DNA of 9,873 bases. Source: Cellvibrionaceae bacterium. GTDB taxonomy: Bacteria; Pseudomonadota; Gammaproteobacteria; Pseudomonadales; Cellvibrionaceae. Positions 7,702 through 9,873 of this stretch are shown here, piece after piece. The DNA is taken from the NCBI GenBank assembly GCA_027012915.1, contig JALUYN010000488.1:1-9873 (forward strand), in the 5' to 3' direction. Position numbers and translations under genes: made by a program. Below the pieces are notes generated by a model. That model made no database searches and had not been told where the DNA came from. It worked only from the letters and a program-made list of their open reading frames with translations. Numbering within the stretch: position 1 is the stretch's first letter; every line of letters starts with the position of its first letter.

Positions 7702-8095
7702 ATCAGACACTCACAAGCGTATTCGGCTGGCCATTGTTCGATTGGAAAAAGGCCAGCCCAAGGTCGTTGAGAAGGGCAGGAAAGTCTCGGTGGCCGCTGT
7801 TGCCGAAGAGGCCGGAGTCAGTCGAGCCTTGATCCACAAAGACTACCCAGACTTGATGGAGCGCATCCGGGGCAATGCCAACAAGGCGATCCAGAGGCAA
7901 CGTGATGAGAAGCACGAGAAACTCAAAGAAGAGCGTTTTAAGAATCGTCAGCTACGAGAAAAGATCGTGGAACTGACCGAGCAGCGCAACGAACTTGCTT
8001 CAAAAAACGCGACTCTTGAGCTCGAAAACCGCCGACTCTCGGCAATCTTGGACAGTAAAAACGTTACAGTTTTTAGGGGGAAATCGGGTGAGTAG
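7685..8095 (+). CDS. srap: HTH and coiled-coil recombination accessory protein (SRAP / TnpC-like, DUF6262 type)
   Basis: Small basic protein of 136 aa. Residues about 33-56 (KVSVAAVAEEAGVSRALIHK) look like a helix-turn-helix similar to the TetR N-terminus; residues about 66-123 are a charged heptad-like coiled coil (KLKEERFKNRQLREK, then LELENRRL). Tn554 TnpC has this size and position, and SE elements end their core operon with the comparable SRAP protein. The likely role is DNA-binding help for the recombinases, for example in directionality or strand choice; this is inferred from family context. The ATG lies inside the end of intB, so it is translated from the same message. No clear rho-independent terminator follows on this strand. 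Confidence 0.78.
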   Translation: MSKPSESDTHKRIRLAIVRLEKGQPKVVEKGRKVSVAAVAEEAGVSRALIHKDYPDLMERIRGNANKAIQRQRDEKHEKLKEERFKNRQLREKIVELTEQRNELASKNATLELENRRLSAILDSKNVTVFRGKSGE

Positions 8096-8348
8096 TGCTA
8101 TACAGATTTTGGCCGGAACCTTTTTCTTCCACTTTTTAAACAAAAGCGAACATTCGCCGCACCCCCAATTCCAGGCTTTACGCCCCTTAAACGGGTAAGC
8201 AATGCCCCATCAAGAACTTGGCAAACGATCAAAAGCCCCCTGAGATGGAGGGGTAATGATCTGAAAAATCGAGGTTATTCAGGTTGTGAAGCAGTATTGG
8301 ACTGGGTGATGGTGTTGCGGTTTAATAAGAAAGCAAACTAATAAGCTG
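8096..8348. other. Noncoding junction between recombinase operon and cassette cargo
   Basis: No credible gene is seen on either strand. The stretch holds two small hairpins: GCGA/TCGC at 8146-8157 and CCCCT/AGGGG around 8237-8253. Both are preceded by AAAA, so read on the minus strand each is followed by a T-run; they could be weak terminators against leftward transcription. A candidate promoter lies at its right end. I found no convincing attI or full attC here. Confidence 0.4.
8297..8326 (+). promoter_or_regulatory. Candidate promoter for the cassette genes
   Basis: TTGGAC (8297-8302) and TTTAAT (8321-8326), 18 bases apart, lie just upstream of the cassette boundary and read into it. The -10 matches the consensus at 5 of 6 positions, the -35 only at 3. 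A promoter outside the cassette would suit cassette genes, which usually lack their own. Confidence 0.3.
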
Positions 8349-8354
8349 TTATGC
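8348..8354 (+). repeat. Integron core site opening the cassette (R' half-site GTTATGC)
   Basis: GTTATGC is the exact reverse complement of the R'' half-site GCATAAC at 9298. This is the relation expected between the two ends of one integron cassette, with the crossover after the G at 8348. The sequence to its left does not form a recognisable attC, so the cassette may sit in an unrecognised attI, a decayed attC or a secondary GTT site. Confidence 0.55.
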
Positions 8355-8378
8355 AGAAGGGACGGACGGTGCCATTGT

Positions 8379-8984
8379 ATGAAACTACCATTTGAGCGCC
8401 TTGGAGCTTTTGTCGTTTGGTATGTTGCCCGTGACTTGCCGCTCGTTGTGGCTAAATCAGACCTCGTCAAATTCATTGATGAAGCACCATTTGACGATGC
8501 GAATCAAAGTTCAAGGTTGAAAATGGCTGTATTTATGGGCGCTGGCTACTCAGACGAAGTCTCCGAAAGCGCAGCTATTGTTACTCATGAGATTGAGCGC
8601 AGCATTAATTCCAATGGGTGGCCGTACTCATACAGATTTGAAGGAAAAAAAGCGGTCTCGGCATTCGAGGCGTATACGTCTGCATTCTGTTTCTGTAACA
8701 AAAATATAGCTTCAGAAGAGGTTCGTACGAGCATTGATGGTCATGTCTCGTATAAATTTTTTCGGTGTAAGCTCATGAGGAAGGTTGAATTGATATCCTT
8801 CTCCAAGGATATGGTAGAAAGCGTCGTTGGCCCAAGCATGGAATATTTCGTTGGTCTTGCGGGCGGTGACTATCTGTACTTTGGCGGGGAGTCGATCAAG
8901 CGGCTTTACTCGGACCTGCTTGAGCCGGTTTCTGAGAGGCCGGACTACTACGAATTATTGGCGGCATCGTATAGTCAGCGATGA
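8379..8984 (+). CDS. Cassette-encoded protein of unknown function
   Basis: Unrecognised protein of 201 aa, soluble by appearance: no signal peptide or clear membrane helix, mixed charged and aromatic content. Visible features are a conserved-looking N-terminus (MKLPFERLGAFVVWYVARDL), a CFC pair at residues 104-106, a third cysteine at 130, and a glycine- and tyrosine-rich stretch (GLAGGDYLYFGGESIKRLY) near 159-177. The ATG at 8379 lies 25 bases inside the cassette boundary, a normal position for a cassette gene; the ribosome binding site is weak. Codon use looks AT-richer than the host block, in keeping with transfer. The open frame, placement and orientation in the cassette support a real gene; function is unknown. 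Confidence 0.75.
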   Translation: MKLPFERLGAFVVWYVARDLPLVVAKSDLVKFIDEAPFDDANQSSRLKMAVFMGAGYSDEVSESAAIVTHEIERSINSNGWPYSYRFEGKKAVSAFEAYTSAFCFCNKNIASEEVRTSIDGHVSYKFFRCKLMRKVELISFSKDMVESVVGPSMEYFVGLAGGDYLYFGGESIKRLYSDLLEPVSERPDYYELLAASYSQR

Positions 8985-8988
8985 GTGC

Positions 8989-9057
8989 GCATAGCACTTC
9001 GCACCAGCCGAGGGCAAGGCGCTACATGGCCTTCCTTGGCTAATCTGGGGGTTGGGA
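8989..9057 (+). repeat. Degenerate attC-like site between the two cassette genes
   Basis: Just after the stop of the 201-aa gene, GCATAGC differs by one base from the intact R'' (GCATAAC) at 9298, and GTTGGGA at 9051-9057 resembles an R' site (GTTRRRY, last base wrong). Between them 9007-9020 and 9029-9040 form an imperfect stem (GCCGAGG and AAGGC pairing, a two-base bulge, an 8-base loop), and CACCAG/CTGGGG may pair outside it. This looks like a decayed attC; the altered AAC triplet would be expected to weaken or abolish recombination. Confidence 0.35.
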
Positions 9058-9065
9058 GGCAAGGA

Positions 9066-9296
9066 ATGATCAGAAACGCATTTATAATTCTAGCAATCAA
9101 TGTTGTCGCCAGTGGGTGTGCATATAGTATCAAAGATATTGATGTCAGTGATCTTGAGCCGTCTTGTGTTAGGGAGTGTTCTACGAGCTATTCATCCTGT
9201 GTATCCCAAGGTAATCAAGTTGGTTTTAAAACTGAAACTCTGCGGGCTTGCCGAGAGTCCTACCAGGTTTGCACAAATACATGCCCGGTAGATTAG
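9066..9296 (+). CDS. Small cysteine-rich lipoprotein
   Basis: Protein of 76 aa with a lipoprotein signal: a charged start (MIRN), a hydrophobic core and a lipobox-like VVASGC, predicting lipidation of C18. The mature part has six further cysteines in mirror order: C34-X3-C38-X6-C45, then C62-X6-C69-X3-C73. A helical hairpin with stacked disulfides (34-73, 38-69, 45-62) would fit and suits an oxidising periplasm. I chose the ATG at 9066, preceded by GGGAGG (9054-9059), over an upstream in-frame GTG at 8985, because it gives a proper signal peptide. It is the second gene of the cassette, 81 bases after the first. Family and function are not recognised; the twin CX3C pattern recalls small disulfide hairpin proteins by analogy only. 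Confidence 0.75.
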   Translation: MIRNAFIILAINVVASGCAYSIKDIDVSDLEPSCVRECSTSYSSCVSQGNQVGFKTETLRACRESYQVCTNTCPVD

Positions 9297-9297
9297 T

Positions 9298-9381
9298 GCA
9301 TAACAAGTGCAGGCACGGCGACGCCCTTTTCATTGCGCCTTCGGCTCCATTACAAGGGCGCGCGTGCTGCAAGCGTTAAAA
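9298..9381 (+). repeat. attC recombination site (59-base element)
   Basis: The site has R'' GCATAAC (9298-9304) and R' GTTAAAA (9375-9381). L'' TGCAGGCACG (9308-9317) pairs with L' CGTGCTGCA (9363-9371) except for one extra G, the extrahelical base typical of attC. An inner stem, CGCCCTT (9322-9328) with AAGGGCG (9354-9360), closes a variable loop. Spacing, strand asymmetry and position directly after a stop codon are all characteristic. It would be recognised as a folded bottom strand by an integron integrase, with crossover at G9375. Confidence 0.88.
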
Positions 9382-9394
9382 ATACAGGAAGCTC

Positions 9395-9873
9395 ATGAGC
9401 AAGACTGAAAATCAGAAAATGTTCTCTGAGCGACGGCAAGAGCTGATAAATCGGCAGCTATCAAACTCTGAGTCCCAGGATAGGGCTGTTCTGACTTTAT
9501 CTAGCAGCGGGCTTGTATTATCCGTATCGTTTATTCGTTTTGTCGTGGAGTTGGAGGCCGCTGTATATACCTGGTTGCTTTATGCCTCTTGGGGCCTTTT
9601 CGCGACTGCAGTTATCAGTACCATTCTCTCTTACCTGGTTGGTCAAAAAGCCATCAACGACTCGATTGAAGTTTCCTACAAATATTATATTGAGGATGAC
9701 GACGATTATCAGGATGTGATTCCCGTCTCATCCAAAGTCAATGATAAAGTGAACTTAATTTCCTCAGTATCTTTCATGTTTGCTGTTGTAACCGTAGCAT
9801 TATTCATTGCTCTAAACGTAAACCCGAAGGAGGCTTCCATGGCCAAAAATCAAGACAACAAGACGTTTGTTCA
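9395..9873 (+). CDS. Cargo membrane protein of unknown function, 3' end outside the window
   Basis: Open frame of at least 159 codons running off the right edge. The ATG at 9395 is preceded by AGGAAG (9386-9391) and lies 20 bases after the attC crossover, so it is probably the first gene of the next cassette. The N-terminus is hydrophilic (MSKTENQKMFSERRQELINR); three hydrophobic segments lie at about residues 31-52, 58-83 and 120-142, with an acidic patch (EDDDD, 100-104) between the second and third. A soluble tail follows. Codon 149 is an ATG (9839) preceded by a strong AAGGAGG (9827-9833), a possible internal start. I do not recognise the family; small multi-helix membrane proteins are frequent in cassette arrays. 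Confidence 0.65.
   Translation, partial: MSKTENQKMFSERRQELINRQLSNSESQDRAVLTLSSSGLVLSVSFIRFVVELEAAVYTWLLYASWGLFATAVISTILSYLVGQKAINDSIEVSYKYYIEDDDDYQDVIPVSSKVNDKVNLISSVSFMFAVVTVALFIALNVNPKEASMAKNQDNKTFV

Larger units (their letters stand above)
8349..9375 (+). mobile_element. Integron gene cassette carrying two genes
   Basis: The unit runs from TTATGC after the crossover G to the crossover G in the R' of the attC at 9298-9381, a length of 1,027 bases. It contains an unrecognised 201-aa gene and a 76-aa lipoprotein gene in the cassette orientation. Two genes in one cassette is unusual; a degenerate attC-like sequence between them suggests fusion of two cassettes. No intI gene is visible in the window. 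Confidence 0.6.
2981..9873 (+). mobile_element. Integrative element of SE/Tn554-like type, left part (right end outside the window)
   Basis: A four-gene recombinase operon sits directly inside a composition break at the 5' end of a host gene, followed by integron-cassette cargo. The order (short recombinase, catalytically degenerate recombinase, long recombinase, small HTH coiled-coil protein) matches the intA-tfp-intB-srap core of strand-biased circularizing integrative elements, typified by Tn6283, and resembles Tn554 TnpA/TnpB/TnpC with one extra member. The left boundary is placed just after the ATG at 2978 because host-like leader sequence ends there; it could be off by some tens of bases. 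No host gene reappears before 9873, so the element is at least about 6.9 kb. Confidence 0.75.

Noticed and set aside
3069..8095. Classification as a RIT (recombinase in trio) element
   Set aside because: RIT recombinases are of more uniform, smaller size and lack the 136-aa HTH coiled-coil gene; sizes and residue losses here fit the SE/Tn554 group better.
8237..8253. Rho-independent terminator for the recombinase operon
   Set aside because: The stem is followed by TAATGA rather than a T-run on the plus strand; only the minus strand shows a short T-run.
2990..8260. Possible terminal inverted repeat: TAACCCTCC near 3000 against the reverse of GGAGGGGTA near 8248
   Set aside because: Only 8 of 9 bases match with no extension, and cargo without host genes continues beyond it, so it does not define an element end.
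8136..8354. A complete attC ending at the GTTATGC half-site, with R'' near TTTAAAC at 8136-8142
   Set aside because: The distance of over 200 bases is too long for an attC and no paired L boxes are seen.
8985..9065. GTG start for the lipoprotein directly after the preceding stop
   Set aside because: It would add 27 residues with no signal-peptide character, bury the lipobox and use structured attC-like DNA as coding sequence; the ATG at 9066 has a good Shine-Dalgarno.

Overview
The window reads as a gammaproteobacterial chromosome interrupted by an integrative element. The left third (about 1-2910) is GC-rich and carries the conserved block hemC, algR, algZ, all on the minus strand. This gene order is familiar from Pseudomonas and Marinobacter relatives, where argH normally lies divergent to algZ. 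I favour a Marinobacter-like marine gammaproteobacterium, but the genus is inference.

Upstream of algZ there is a divergent extended -10 promoter, then a leader with a ribosome binding site and an ATG at 2978. The reading frame from that ATG stops after 14 codons, and from about 2980 the sequence changes character. I infer that an element has inserted at the 5' end of the divergent gene, most likely argH. The right end of the element and the rest of that gene are not in the window.

The element starts with a four-gene, translationally coupled operon (3069-8095): an active-looking tyrosine recombinase (379 aa), a recombinase-fold protein lacking key catalytic residues (548 aa), a second active-looking recombinase (617 aa) and a small HTH plus coiled-coil protein (136 aa). 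Sizes, order and residue losses match the intA-tfp-intB-srap core of strand-biased circularizing integrative elements (SEs, Tn6283 type), related to Tn554 TnpA/TnpB/TnpC. The operon has its own sigma-70 type promoter, and a near-perfect LexA (SOS) box overlaps its -10. This suggests that excision or transfer is induced by DNA damage.

Downstream, after a 250-base noncoding stretch, is AT-richer cargo organised as an integron gene cassette. A half-site GTTATGC (8348) is exactly complementary to the GCATAAC that opens a well-formed attC at 9298-9381. The 1,027-base unit between them carries two genes: an unrecognised 201-aa protein and a 76-aa lipoprotein with a mirror-symmetric cysteine pattern. 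A degenerate attC-like sequence lies between them, so the unit may be two fused cassettes. A third cargo gene, a three-helix membrane protein, starts directly after the attC and runs off the window. No integron integrase gene is visible.

Taken together: a host heme and two-component regulatory locus, a probably SOS-controlled SE-type integration module, and captured integron cassettes of unknown function.
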